Shown: positions 1 through 8,469 of the stretch, one piece after another
How positions within the stretch are numbered: position 1 is the stretch's first letter
How the letters are laid out: each line of letters begins with the position of its first letter
NCBI RefSeq assembly: GCF_013466785.1
Contig: NZ_CP059163.1
Location: 62,001 to 126,000 of the forward strand
Length of the DNA: 64,000 nucleotides
Source: Nocardioides marinisabuli
GTDB taxonomy: Bacteria > Actinomycetota > Actinomycetes > Propionibacteriales > Nocardioidaceae
Direction of reading: 5' to 3'
The notes under the pieces: generated by a model
Told to the model about the DNA's origin: nothing
The model's input: the letters and a program-made list of their open reading frames with translations, nothing else
The model's database searches: none
Program-made: the position numbers and the translations under genes

Positions 1-859
1 TCGGGTCGGCGCTGGTGCGCAGCCGCTCGTCGCCGGCCGCGGGACCGGTCAGCGTGAACGGGGTGTCGATGTGGACCCGGCGGTTGTAGCGGGCCTTCTT
101 GAGGCTCTTGACCCGGCGCCAGGAGCCGGCGCGCGAGCCGCGGCGGATCTCGACGACCGACATGCCGTGGTTGGCCATCGCGATCGCGGCGACCTCGGTG
201 TCGCTGTAGAGGCCCGTGGGGAACATCAGGGCCTCGTCGGTGTACTCGTGGTTGACCACGAGCAGCGAGCGGTCCTTGCGGTCGCGCTTGGCGTCGCGCA
301 GCGGCAGCACGCCCACGTAGTCGCAGTTGTAGCCGAACTGCTGCTTGGCAGCCTCGGGGGTCTGGCGGCGCACGTCGAAGGCGGGGGCGCCGGCCACGAC
401 GCCGTCGCCCCAGCGGATCACCACGTCGTGGGCGAAGCCCGAGGGGGTCACGACCGCGTCGCGCTTGTTCGGCGGCACGGGGGTGAACGCGGCGCGGGCC
501 AGGTCGCCGGAGACCGGGCGGCCCGCGGCGGCGGGCCCGGCGGGCTCGGCGGCGGCCGGGGCCACCGCCACGGCGGCGAGGGTGCCGCCGAGCACCATCA
601 CGCCACCGCCGGCGACCGCGCCGCGCAGCACGGCGCGACGGGCGACGGCCTTGGTGATCTCGTCCTGCACGTGCCCGTGGCCGGTGCGGTTGGGCTCGGG
701 GTGGTCGCAGGCGTTGCCGCAGCGGTACTGGCAGGTCATGAAGCTCCGGCCGCCGTGGCGCAGGCCGGTGGGGGCGAGCGGCAGCAGCGTCCGGGCGCCC
801 GGGGAGGTGGCCGGGGAGGCGCCCGGGGAGACGGCGGGGCGGGCGGGGGTGCAGGTCAT
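1..859 (-). CDS. PhoX/DUF839-family secreted phosphatase (3' end outside window)
   Basis: The reading frame begins at ATG 859 (AGGAG about 9 nt upstream) and runs off the left edge, so only about 286 N-terminal residues are visible. The segment FMTCQYRCGNACDHPEPN is typical of the N-terminus of actinobacterial PhoX-like proteins. It is followed by a twin-arginine pair and a hydrophobic Ala/Gly stretch ending in APAAA, consistent with Tat export of a folded metalloenzyme. Downstream the frame keeps family-like text (VVIRWGDGVV, LLVVNHEYTDEALMF). PhoX proteins are Ca/Fe-dependent alkaline phosphatases; the metal-binding C-terminal part cannot be checked here. The gene stands alone, upstream of no obvious partner on its strand. 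Family assignment is firm; substrate is inference. Confidence 0.85.
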   Translation of the reverse strand, partial: MTCTPARPAVSPGASPATSPGARTLLPLAPTGLRHGGRSFMTCQYRCGNACDHPEPNRTGHGHVQDEITKAVARRAVLRGAVAGGGVMVLGGTLAAVAVAPAAAEPAGPAAAGRPVSGDLARAAFTPVPPNKRDAVVTPSGFAHDVVIRWGDGVVAGAPAFDVRRQTPEAAKQQFGYNCDYVGVLPLRDAKRDRKDRSLLVVNHEYTDEALMFPTGLYSDTEVAAIAMANHGMSVVEIRRGSRAGSWRRVKSLKKARYNRRVHIDTPFTLTGPAAGDERLRTSADP

Positions 860-903
860 GGCGGGTGGCTCCTGGGTCGTGGGGGTCCTACGCGCCAGCG
901 AAC

Positions 904-1938
904 CTAGGGACGCTGCGGGAGCCCGCCGCGACGGTGCGGTGACGCGTCGCCGTCGGCCGGGTGAACGCCGGGTGCCGGGCCGCGGCGCGCCGCGCCGGGT
1001 GGGCGCCCGGTCCAGCGGCGGTGGGCGTGCACGAGCGCCGCGGGCTCGGCGTACCCCAGGCGCGCGGCGACCTCGGCGACCGGCAGGCCGGCGCGGAGCA
1101 GGTCGGCGCCCAGCGATCGGCGCACCTCCTCCAGCAGCGCGCGGTACGACGTGCCGCCGGCGGCGAGCTGGCGGCGCAGGGTCCGGTCGGTGCGGCCCAG
1201 CGCCGCGGCCACCACCGGCATCGGCGCCCCGTCGGCGAGCCGCTGGGTGATCAGCACCCGCACCTCCTGGGGCAGCCCGGTGGCGCTGCGCCGGTCGGCG
1301 GCCAGGTCGCGGCACACCGCCTCGGCGAGCTCGCGCCGGCGGGCGTCGCCACCGGCCAGCGGCCGGTCGAGCTCGGTGGCCGCGAAGCGCAGCACGGCCC
1401 GGTCGGGGCCGACCTCGAGGTGGGCGCCCACGCCACCGGGCACCAGCGAGTCGAGCACGGTGCGCACCGCCGTCGCGTCGCGGGCCACCAGGAAGGCGCG
1501 CACGTCGCGGGGCAGCGAGGAACCGTCGAGGAACGCCACGACCTCGTCGTCGACCAGCTCGACCCGCAGCACCACGAACGCGTAGCTGAGGTCGAAGAAA
1601 CGCTGCGTCACGTCGGCCACGTCGAGCACGGTGCGGCTGGTCATCAGCGCGAAGCCCAGCGCGCCGAACGAGCCGACGTCGTACGACGCCCCGACGACCG
1701 CGCCGTCGTCGGGGACCCGGTGGCGCAGCGCCCGGACCACGCGCAGCTCCTGCGCCGCGGTCACCTCGCGCACCCCGCCGGGGCCCAGGTCGTCGAGGTG
1801 CAGGCCGGTGCCGACCAGCAGGGCGGCCGGGTCGAGGCCCCTGGCCCGCGCGTGCCGCAGCAGGTGGCGCACGCCGTCGGCCGAGCGGGGCACGTCCCAG
1901 CCGGCCAGCCGGTCGGGCGACGGCGAAGTCGACGACAT
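904..1938 (-). CDS. AraC-family transcriptional regulator (OruR/ArgR-like N-terminal domain)
   Basis: This 344-aa protein has an N-terminal arabinose-binding-like effector domain (about residues 20-210) and a C-terminal AraC helix-turn-helix (about 240-330). The second HTH helix region reads AEVAARLGYAEPAALVHAHRRWTG. I chose ATG 1938 over longer open frames because a GATAAT -10 hexamer (1946-1951, reverse strand) lies 7 nt upstream, implying a leaderless mRNA. Longer starts would overlap the divergent monooxygenase. It is transcribed away from that monooxygenase, with only 70 bp between the start codons. The usual arrangement suggests it controls the monooxygenase; this is inference. The C-terminal tail after the HTH is Pro/Gly/Arg-rich and probably unstructured. 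Confidence 0.85.
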   Translation of the reverse strand: MSSTSPSPDRLAGWDVPRSADGVRHLLRHARARGLDPAALLVGTGLHLDDLGPGGVREVTAAQELRVVRALRHRVPDDGAVVGASYDVGSFGALGFALMTSRTVLDVADVTQRFFDLSYAFVVLRVELVDDEVVAFLDGSSLPRDVRAFLVARDATAVRTVLDSLVPGGVGAHLEVGPDRAVLRFAATELDRPLAGGDARRRELAEAVCRDLAADRRSATGLPQEVRVLITQRLADGAPMPVVAAALGRTDRTLRRQLAAGGTSYRALLEEVRRSLGADLLRAGLPVAEVAARLGYAEPAALVHAHRRWTGRPPGAARRGPAPGVHPADGDASPHRRGGLPQRP

Positions 1939-2008
1939 GTCCGCGATTATCAAGTCTCTTGCGGCCGATGTCTCCCCCGCCCGCCTCGACCGACCTAGCG
2001 TCCAGGGC
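1939..2008. promoter_or_regulatory. Divergent promoter region, AraC regulator / monooxygenase
   Basis: This 70-bp intergenic segment separates two divergent genes. On the minus strand GATAAT (1951-1946) ends 7 nt before the regulator start codon. On the plus strand TAGCGT (1996-2001) ends 7 nt before the monooxygenase ATG. Both placements imply leaderless transcripts. The segment is AT-richer than its surroundings in the middle. An AraC operator would be expected here, but I see no clear direct repeat. Confidence 0.5.
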
Positions 2009-3520
2009 ATGAGCCCGTCATCCTCCCCGGCCAGCCCGTCCCCCGCCCCCACCGCCCGGTCGCCGCGCGTCGTCGTGGTCGGCGCCGGCTTCGGGGGGCT
2101 GGGCGTCGTGCACGCCCTGCACGAGCAGGGCGTCACCGACGTGACCGTGCTCGAGCGGGCCGACGAGGTCGGCGGGGTGTGGCGCGAGAACACCTACCCC
2201 AACGCCGCCTGCGACGTGCCCTCGCCGCTCTACTCCTGGTCGTGGTCGCCCAACCTCGCCTGGGGCCGCCGCTACTCCCCGCAGCCGGAGATCCTCGGCT
2301 ACATCCGGCGCACCGCTGCCGAGCACGGCCTGCTCGACGCGGTGGTCACCGGCACCACCGTCACCGGCGCGCGCCACGACGGCGAGGCCTGGCGGGTCTC
2401 GACCGAGGTCGCCGGCGCGGCGGGGCCGACGTACGACGCCGACGTGCTGGTGCTGGCCACCGGCCAGCTCTCCGAGCCGGTGGTGCCGGACCTCCCGGGC
2501 CGTGACGACTTCGCCGGGCCGGCCTTCCACTCCGCGCAGTGGCGCCACGACGTCGACCTGCGGGGCAAGCGGGTCGCGGTCGTGGGCACCGGCGCCAGCG
2601 CGATCCAGTTCGTGCCCGGCATCGCCGACGACGCCGCGGCGATCACGGTCTTCCAGCGCTCGGCGCCGTACGTCGTGCCCAAGCCCGACCAGGCCTACTC
2701 GAAGCGCCACCACGCACTCTTCCGGCGCCTGCCCGGCACCCTGGCCGCCGAGCGGCGCGCCGTCTTCTGGCTGACCGAGCAGCTCAACGGCGCCCTGGCA
2801 GGCGAGAGCCGGATGTCGAAGCCGCTGACCCGGGCGCTGGAGGCGGCCTGGCGCGCCCACCTGCGCCTCACCGTCAAGGACGCCGGCCTGCGCGCGCGGC
2901 TGGTGCCCGACTACCCGCTGGGCTGCAAGCGCCTGCTCTTCTCGAACCAGTGGTACCGCACCCTGGACCGCGACCACGTCGACGTCGTCACCGGCGCCGT
3001 CGAGCGCGTGGAGGCCGGCGGGGTGCGGACAGCCGACGGCACCCTGCACGAGGCCGACGTGCTGATCTGGGGCACCGGTTTCGCGGCCACCGACTTCCTG
3101 CGCGGCCTCGACGTCGTGGCCCCCGACGGGCGCAGCCTGGGCGAGGTGTGGGCCGACGGCGCCCGTGCCCACCTGGGCATGGGCGTGCCCGGGTTCCCGA
3201 ACCTGTTCAGCATCTACGGGCCCAACACCAACCTCGGCGGCAGCTCGATCATCGCGATGATGGAGGCCCAGGCCGGGTACGTCGCGCAGGTCGCGCGCCG
3301 CCTGGCCGACGGCGGCGCCCGCGCGCTCGCGCCGCGCCCGGAGGTCTGGGAGGCCTTCGACGCCGAGATGCAGTCGCGCCTGGGCGACAGCGTGTGGGCG
3401 GGCTGCACCAGCTGGTACACCGACGGGCCGCGGATCACCACCAACTGGCCGGGCCTGGTGGCCGAGTACCAGCGCCGCACCGCCACCGTCGACTGGTCGG
3501 AGCTGGAGGAGGTCGGCTGA
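2009..3520 (+). CDS. FAD-dependent Baeyer-Villiger-type monooxygenase
   Basis: The 503-aa cytosolic flavoprotein has an N-terminal FAD Rossmann motif (VVGAGFGGLGV, about residues 23-33), a second dinucleotide motif for NADPH (VVGTGASAIQF, about 192-202) and, just before it, the Baeyer-Villiger fingerprint FAGPAFHSAQWRHD (FxGxxxHxxxW form). The GTGFAATDF region near residue 355 also fits the family. The predicted reaction is NADPH/O2-dependent oxygen insertion into a ketone or aldehyde; the substrate is unknown. Start ATG 2009 follows a TAGCGT -10 box by 7 nt. The gene is divergent from an AraC regulator, which may sense its substrate. A cobalamin riboswitch begins about 35 bp after its stop but belongs to the next operon. 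Confidence 0.88.
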   Translation: MSPSSSPASPSPAPTARSPRVVVVGAGFGGLGVVHALHEQGVTDVTVLERADEVGGVWRENTYPNAACDVPSPLYSWSWSPNLAWGRRYSPQPEILGYIRRTAAEHGLLDAVVTGTTVTGARHDGEAWRVSTEVAGAAGPTYDADVLVLATGQLSEPVVPDLPGRDDFAGPAFHSAQWRHDVDLRGKRVAVVGTGASAIQFVPGIADDAAAITVFQRSAPYVVPKPDQAYSKRHHALFRRLPGTLAAERRAVFWLTEQLNGALAGESRMSKPLTRALEAAWRAHLRLTVKDAGLRARLVPDYPLGCKRLLFSNQWYRTLDRDHVDVVTGAVERVEAGGVRTADGTLHEADVLIWGTGFAATDFLRGLDVVAPDGRSLGEVWADGARAHLGMGVPGFPNLFSIYGPNTNLGGSSIIAMMEAQAGYVAQVARRLADGGARALAPRPEVWEAFDAEMQSRLGDSVWAGCTSWYTDGPRITTNWPGLVAEYQRRTATVDWSELEEVG

Positions 3521-3554
3521 CCGGCAGCCGAGCGGCCCGCGCACCCGCCGGTCG

Positions 3555-3755
3555 GGGTTGGTACGGTCCACCTGCCAGTCACGCCTCCCCCGGGAGGCTC
3601 AGGGAACCCGGTGCGACTCCGGGACTGACGCGCAGCGGTGTGGGTGACGGGCGGGACACGTGGCACCTCCGGGTGCCGCAGCCACTGGGCTCCGGCCCGG
3701 GAAGGCGTCCTGGCCCGGTCGAACCCGAGTCCGAAGACCTGCTGGCCCTCACGGC
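3555..3755 (+). promoter_or_regulatory. Cobalamin (B12) riboswitch upstream of cobG-cobH-cobIJ
   Basis: The conserved elements occur in the family's order: AGGGAACCCGGTGCGACTCC (3601-3620), a B12-box-like GACGCGCAGCGGT (3627-3639), GCCACTG (3680-3686) and the terminal GTCCGAAGACCTGC (3729-3742). The cobG start lies about 60 nt downstream. Boundaries are approximate. Riboswitches of this class repress biosynthesis genes when adenosylcobalamin is bound. The mechanism here (RBS masking or termination) is not obvious. Confidence 0.9.
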
Positions 3756-3812
3756 AGCCGCCGGGAGGTCACCCACGGGCTCCGCGCACGGGCCCCGACC
3801 TCGAAGGAACCG

Positions 3813-4715
3813 ATGGTCGACGTCGCCGTCCCCCAGACCCACTCCCCCGCCTCCCCCCGCTCGCGAGCAGACCGGTGCCCCGGGGTGTCGCGCCCCTGGC
3901 CCGCCGACGACGGCGCCCTGGTGCGGGTGCGCCTGGTCGGCGGGCGCGTGCCCGCCGCCGCGCTGCGGGCGCTGAGCCGGGTCGCCCAGGAGCACGGCGA
4001 CGGCCGGCTGCACCTGACCGGCCGGGCCAACCTGCAGCTGCGCGCCCTGCCGTCGTACGACGTCGGCGCGCGCCCGGCGCTGCTGCCCGAGGTCGTCCAC
4101 GCGATCCGGGCGACCGGTCTGCTGCCGGCCCCCGCCCACGACCTGGTGCGCAACATCGTGGTCTCCCCGCAGACCGGGCTGGCCGGCGGCCGCGCCGACC
4201 TGCGCCCCGTGGCCGCGCGCCTCGACACCCTGCTCTGCGCCGACCCGGCCCTGGCCGCGCTGCCCGGGCGGTTCCTGCACGTGCTCGACGACGGCCGCGG
4301 CGACGTGGCCGGGCGCGGCTGCGACCTGGGGTTGGTGGCGCTCGACGACCGCACCGCCCAGCTGCGGGTCGGTGACGCGTGGGGCGAGGTGCTGCCCCTC
4401 GACGACGCCCCCGCCCGGCTCGTCGACCTGGCCCGCGCGTTCCTCGCCACCCGCGGCAGCGGCCCCCAGGCGGCCTGGCACGTCAGCGAGCTGGCGCGCC
4501 CGCTGGCCCCGCCCAGCCCGCCGGACGAGCGGGCGCTGGTGCGCAGCGCGCCGCCGGCGTACGGCGTGGTGGCCGGCGGGTGGCACCAGGAGGCGGTCGA
4601 CGGCGTGCTGGGCGCCGCCGACGTCGACGCCCTGGTCGAGCGGGCGGGCGGCCCTGACTGCGAGCTGGTCATCACCCCGTGGCGCGGCGTGCTGGTGCCG
4701 GAGGTCGCGCGATGA
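3813..4715 (+). CDS. cobG: CobG-like precorrin-3B synthase homolog, C-terminally truncated
   Basis: This 300-aa protein matches CobG / nitrite-sulfite reductase half-domain proteins. It has a DGALVRVRLVGGRV ferredoxin-like start, TGRANLQLRAL, VRNIVVSPQTG and LPGRFLHVLDDGRGDVAG. Full-length CobG (about 360-450 aa) converts precorrin-3A to precorrin-3B using a siroheme-type 4Fe-4S centre held by a C-x5-C and C-x3-C set in its C-terminal half. Here the frame ends right after ITPWRGVLV, just where that segment would follow. None of its cysteines forms either motif. Start ATG 3813 follows AAGGA. Its stop overlaps the cobH ATG (ATGA), so the short form fits cleanly into the operon. It may be inactive or need a partner; the family call is good, the activity doubtful. 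Confidence 0.75.
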   Translation: MVDVAVPQTHSPASPRSRADRCPGVSRPWPADDGALVRVRLVGGRVPAAALRALSRVAQEHGDGRLHLTGRANLQLRALPSYDVGARPALLPEVVHAIRATGLLPAPAHDLVRNIVVSPQTGLAGGRADLRPVAARLDTLLCADPALAALPGRFLHVLDDGRGDVAGRGCDLGLVALDDRTAQLRVGDAWGEVLPLDDAPARLVDLARAFLATRGSGPQAAWHVSELARPLAPPSPPDERALVRSAPPAYGVVAGGWHQEAVDGVLGAADVDALVERAGGPDCELVITPWRGVLVPEVAR

Positions 4716-5377
4716 GCCCGCTGGTCGCGCCGCCGCGGCGCTACGACTACATCAGCGACGGCCCGGCGATCTACGTCGACTCCTTCGCCACGATCCGTCG
4801 CGAGGCGGACCTGACGGGTGTGCCGGCCGACGCGGAGAAGCTGGCCGTGCGGATGGTGCACGGCAGCGGCCAGGTCGACCTGGTGCCCGACCTGGTCATC
4901 CACCCTGGCCTGGTCGCGGCCGCCCGTGACGCGCTGGCGGCGGGCGCCCCGGTGCTGTGCGACGCGCGGATGGTGGCGATGGGCGTCACCGCGAGCCGGC
5001 TGCCCGCCGGCAACGAGGTGCTGTGCCACCTCACCGACGCCGAGGTGCCCGACCTGGCGCGCCGGTGGGGCACGACGCGCACCGCCGCGGCGGTGTCGCT
5101 GTGGGAGCCGCGGCTGGAGGGGGCGGTGGTCGCGATCGGCAACGCCCCGACGGCGCTGTTCCACCTGCTCGAGATGATCCTCGACGGTGGTCCGCGGCCC
5201 GCTGCCGTGATCGGCTGCCCGGTGGGCTTCATCGGCGCCCGGGAGTCGAAGGAGGCCTTGGCCGCCTTCGGCGACGAGCACGGCATCGACCTGCCGTTCG
5301 TGACCGTCCGCGGCCGCCGCGGCGGCTCGGCGATGGCCTCCTCGGCCGTCAACGCGCTGGCCCAGGAGCAGGAGTGA
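4712..5377 (+). CDS. cobH: Precorrin-8X methylmutase
   Basis: The 221-aa cytosolic enzyme moves the C-11 methyl group of precorrin-8X to C-12, giving hydrogenobyrinate. The N-terminus RYDYISDGPAIYVDSFA and the catalytic-His region VRMVHGSGQVDLV are characteristic of the family, as are the central TASRLPAGNEVLC and the glycine-rich VIGCPVGFIGARESKE. Length is normal. It overlaps cobG (ATGA at 4712) and cobIJ (GTGA at 5374), so the three are probably translationally coupled and share the upstream B12 riboswitch. Confidence 0.95.
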   Translation: MSPLVAPPRRYDYISDGPAIYVDSFATIRREADLTGVPADAEKLAVRMVHGSGQVDLVPDLVIHPGLVAAARDALAAGAPVLCDARMVAMGVTASRLPAGNEVLCHLTDAEVPDLARRWGTTRTAAAVSLWEPRLEGAVVAIGNAPTALFHLLEMILDGGPRPAAVIGCPVGFIGARESKEALAAFGDEHGIDLPFVTVRGRRGGSAMASSAVNALAQEQE

Positions 5378-6906
5378 GCGGGCGGCTGTACGGCGTCGGG
5401 CTGGGGCCCGGCGACCCGGAGCTGGTGACGCTGAAGGCGGCCCGGCTGATCGGGGCGGCCGACGTGGTGGCCTACCACGCGGGGGTCGGCAAGCAGTCCA
5501 ACGCACGACGCATCGCCGCCGACCTGATCCCGGCGGGCGCGGTCGAGGAGGAGCTGCGCTATCCCGTCACGACCGGCGCGACGAGCCACCCGGGCGGGTA
5601 CGCCGGCGCGCTGGCCGACTTCTACGCCGAGTGCGGCGAGCGGCTGGCCGCCCACCTGGAGGCCGGGCGCGACGTGGTGGTGCTCGCCGAGGGCGACCCG
5701 TTGTTCTACGGGTCGTTCATGTACCTGCACGACCAGCTCGCGGAGCGCTTCGAGACCGAGATCGTGCCGGGGGTGCCGGCGTTCGCGGCCGCCACCGCGG
5801 CCACGGCCACGCCGCTGGTGCGCCAGACCGACGTGCTCACGGTGCTGCCGGGCACGCTGCCGAAGCCCGAGCTGGCGCGCCGGCTCGCCGACACCGACGC
5901 GGCGGTGATCATGAAGCTCGGGCGCACCTTCCCGGCCGTGCGCGAGGCGCTCGCCGAGGCCGGGCGCCTCGACCACGCGCTGTACGTCGAGCGCGCGGCC
6001 ATGCCCGAGCAGCGCTGGCTGCCGGTCGCCGACGTCGACCCCGCGACCGTGCCGTACTTCTCGCTCGTGGTGGTGCCCGGCGACTCGCTGTCGGGCCAGG
6101 GGCGCCGGGCGCCGCGGGTGGCGTCGGAGGTCGTGGCCGACCGTGCGGCGCCGACTGCGGAGCTGCTGGTCGTGGGCCTGGGGCCGGGGCCGGGGCGGTG
6201 GCTGACCCCGGAGGTCGAGTCGGCGCTCGCGGAGGTCGACCACGTGGTCGGCTACGCGCCGTACGTCGCCCGGGTGCCGCAGCGCCCCGGCCTGACCCGG
6301 CACGCCTCGGGCAACACCGTCGAGGTCGACCGGGCCAGGTTGGCGCTCGAGCTGGCCTGCCGCGGGGAGCGGGTGGCGGTGGTCTCGGGAGGTGACGCGG
6401 GCGTCTTCGGGATGGCCTCGGCGGTCTTCGAGGCGGTCGACGCCGACCCGGCGCTGGCCGACGTGCCGGTCAGGGTGCTGCCCGGTGTCTCGGCCGTGCA
6501 GGCCGTGGCGGCCCGCGCCGGTGCCCCGGTGGGCGCCGACTTCGCGGTCGTGAGCCTGTCGGACCGGCTCAAGCCCTGGTCCGTGGTCGAGAAGCGGCTG
6601 CGCGCGATCGCGGAGGCCGACCTGGTCCTCGCTGTCTACAACCCCGCCAGCCGATCGCGCACCGACCAGGTGGTGACGATGCAGAAGGTGCTCCTCGAGC
6701 ACCGCTCACCCGACACCGTCGTGGTCGTCGGGCGCGACGTGGGCCGCGCCGAGGAGTCGCTCGAGGTGACCACCCTGGGCGCGCTCGACCCCGAGAGCAT
6801 CGACATGAAGTGCCTGCTGCTCGTCGGGGCGACCTCGACCCGCGTGGGCGCCGGCGGCGCGGTCTGGACGCCCCGGTACGTCGACGATCAGGCGGCGGGC
6901 GTGTAG
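5374..6906 (+). CDS. cobIJ: Fused precorrin-2 C20-methyltransferase / precorrin-3B C17-methyltransferase
   Basis: The 510-aa protein contains two tetrapyrrole methylase domains in tandem. CobI (about 1-245) starts RLYGVGLGPGDPELVTLKA, with the SAM-site loop VLAEGDPLFYGSF. CobJ (about 255-505) starts LLVVGLGPGPGRWLTPE, with VVSGGDAGVFGMA. CobI methylates precorrin-2 at C20; CobJ methylates C17 with ring contraction. Such CobIJ fusions are common in actinobacteria. Start GTG 5374 overlaps the cobH stop. Its last 19 bp overlap the convergent 3' end of the DUF222/HNH gene, and this is where the accessory island abuts the cobalamin genes. CobJ is the enzyme that would use the product of the doubtful CobG upstream. 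Confidence 0.95.
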   Translation: MSGRLYGVGLGPGDPELVTLKAARLIGAADVVAYHAGVGKQSNARRIAADLIPAGAVEEELRYPVTTGATSHPGGYAGALADFYAECGERLAAHLEAGRDVVVLAEGDPLFYGSFMYLHDQLAERFETEIVPGVPAFAAATAATATPLVRQTDVLTVLPGTLPKPELARRLADTDAAVIMKLGRTFPAVREALAEAGRLDHALYVERAAMPEQRWLPVADVDPATVPYFSLVVVPGDSLSGQGRRAPRVASEVVADRAAPTAELLVVGLGPGPGRWLTPEVESALAEVDHVVGYAPYVARVPQRPGLTRHASGNTVEVDRARLALELACRGERVAVVSGGDAGVFGMASAVFEAVDADPALADVPVRVLPGVSAVQAVAARAGAPVGADFAVVSLSDRLKPWSVVEKRLRAIAEADLVLAVYNPASRSRTDQVVTMQKVLLEHRSPDTVVVVGRDVGRAEESLEVTTLGALDPESIDMKCLLLVGATSTRVGAGGAVWTPRYVDDQAAGV

Positions 6907-8201
6907 TCGTCGAGGACGACCTGCAGGCGCGGGTGGACGACGTCGACCCTTGGTCGTGAGGGTTCGGGTGTGACCGGTGGGTCGCCGGGTGGGAGGTCGG
7001 GTGCGCGGGAGCGGACCTGCTGTCCGGTGGGGGTGGTCGTGACGACGGCGCTGCCCACGGTGGCGGCGGTGAAGCCGGGGGCCTCCTTGGCCTGGTTGCA
7101 GGCCTCGCACAGTCCCTGTCCGTTGGTGGCGCTGGTGGGGCCGCCGGCGTGGTCGGGGACCACGTGGTCGCGGTGCCGGATGGGTGCGTCGCACCACGGG
7201 GTACGGCACGACCGGTCGCGCAGGTCGATGAAGAAACCCAGGCTGGCGGGGAAGGCGCGGGCCCGGGAGTCCATCGCCACGAGCGCCCCGGCGCTAGTGG
7301 TGTAGAGCCGCCGCAGCGTCGCCTGCGCGTCAGCGATCGCGGTGGCGACCAGCTCGCGGGCGAACCCGGCCGGCACCGGCCCGTAGCCGGTCACCCAGCC
7401 CGGCTGGTGGCCGCCGCCGAGGAGGGTGGCGTCGGAGACCGTCAGGTTCACCGCCACCGGGACCGCGGGAACTGGCGCCGGCTCGGCGGACCGGGTGAGC
7501 ACGGAGGTGACGAGGGTGTCGGCCATGACCTGCCCGCGGGAGCGCTCATCACCGTCGGCGCGGGCAGAGTCGGCGGCCCGGGTCAGCGCGGCGTACGCTG
7601 CGACGCCCTGGGCGACCGGGAGCAGCGCGGTCAGCCAGGTCATCGTGTCCGGTGCCGGTCGCAGCGACACGTACCGCTCACCCTCGGCCTTCCTCGACCG
7701 CTTCAACGCGGCGTGCGGATCGAGCTCGTAGGCACGAGCCCGCGCAGCAGCCGCCAGCCGCTTGTCACCCCACCCCTCGGTGGTCTCGGGGTCGGCCATC
7801 AGCTCCGCATCGACACGGCGCCGGTCCTCCAGCGACAGGCACGCGGTCTCGCGGGCCAACAGGGTGGCACGCCACTCACCGCACCAACCCGCGCGCATCG
7901 CAGCCAGCGTGTGCGGCATCTCAGCCACCAGGACCTTCGCCAACCCCAGGTGGCGGGCACCCCGGTTCGGCGACTCCCGCCGCGCCAGCCCGACCTGCGA
8001 GGCCACCCCCGCGCCCTGCCGATCGACGGGCAGCCCGGCCGCGGCGTGCCGGCGGCGTACGACCTCGTCGAGACGAGCCGCCAGCTCCACCTGCAGCGCG
8101 TCCAGCCGGCACTTCTGCTCCTCCGCCGCCCGCAGCGCCTCGACCAGTTCGACCTCAGTGAGGTCGGCCGGGTCGAGACCGGCAGTCGGAATGGGAACCA
8201 T
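6888..8201 (-). CDS. DUF222 / HNH endonuclease domain protein (13E12-repeat family type)
   Basis: This 437-aa protein has the DUF222 helical region (about 15-320) followed by an HNH nuclease motif near residues 335-375. The motif reads CRTPWCDAPIRHRDHVVPDH, then NGQGLCEACNQAKE, with both zinc-type Cys pairs and the catalytic DH present. It belongs to the large, multicopy actinobacterial family that includes the M. tuberculosis REP13E12 proteins. A perfect LexA-type SOS box sits 14 bp upstream of the ATG, so damage induction is likely, as known for several M. tuberculosis 13E12 genes. It converges on and overlaps cobIJ by 19 bp. Cellular role is unknown for the family; the sequence gives no substrate. 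Confidence 0.88.
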   Translation of the reverse strand: MVPIPTAGLDPADLTEVELVEALRAAEEQKCRLDALQVELAARLDEVVRRRHAAAGLPVDRQGAGVASQVGLARRESPNRGARHLGLAKVLVAEMPHTLAAMRAGWCGEWRATLLARETACLSLEDRRRVDAELMADPETTEGWGDKRLAAAARARAYELDPHAALKRSRKAEGERYVSLRPAPDTMTWLTALLPVAQGVAAYAALTRAADSARADGDERSRGQVMADTLVTSVLTRSAEPAPVPAVPVAVNLTVSDATLLGGGHQPGWVTGYGPVPAGFARELVATAIADAQATLRRLYTTSAGALVAMDSRARAFPASLGFFIDLRDRSCRTPWCDAPIRHRDHVVPDHAGGPTSATNGQGLCEACNQAKEAPGFTAATVGSAVVTTTPTGQQVRSRAPDLPPGDPPVTPEPSRPRVDVVHPRLQVVLDDYTPAA

Positions 8202-8214
8202 GACGACACCTTAC

Positions 8215-8230
8215 TCGAACACACGTTCGA
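8215..8230. promoter_or_regulatory. LexA SOS box upstream of DUF222/HNH gene
   Basis: TCGAACACACGTTCGA has two perfect 6-bp half-sites (TCGAAC and GTTCGA) spaced by 4 bp, matching the actinobacterial LexA consensus. It lies 14-29 bp upstream of the start codon at 8201 on the minus strand, where LexA would block transcription. Confidence 0.85.
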
Positions 8231-8469
8231 CATCAAGAGGTGCTGCACAGCGAGATGGGCTCCTCCCGCCGCTTGCGGCCCGCGTGGCTGACGGACACAC
8301 GCGCGCCGTACAGGACCACCACCCCGACACCCTGTAGCTCGGGCCCGCTTCTAGGGGGCCGGGACATCTTGGCGCTTACTTGGCATGTCCTGTTTCCCAT
8401 TCATCGAGGCCCGCGAGAAACGCACTCTCATGCCGATGTCCGGGCGGATGGAATCACTACGCTGAGGGC

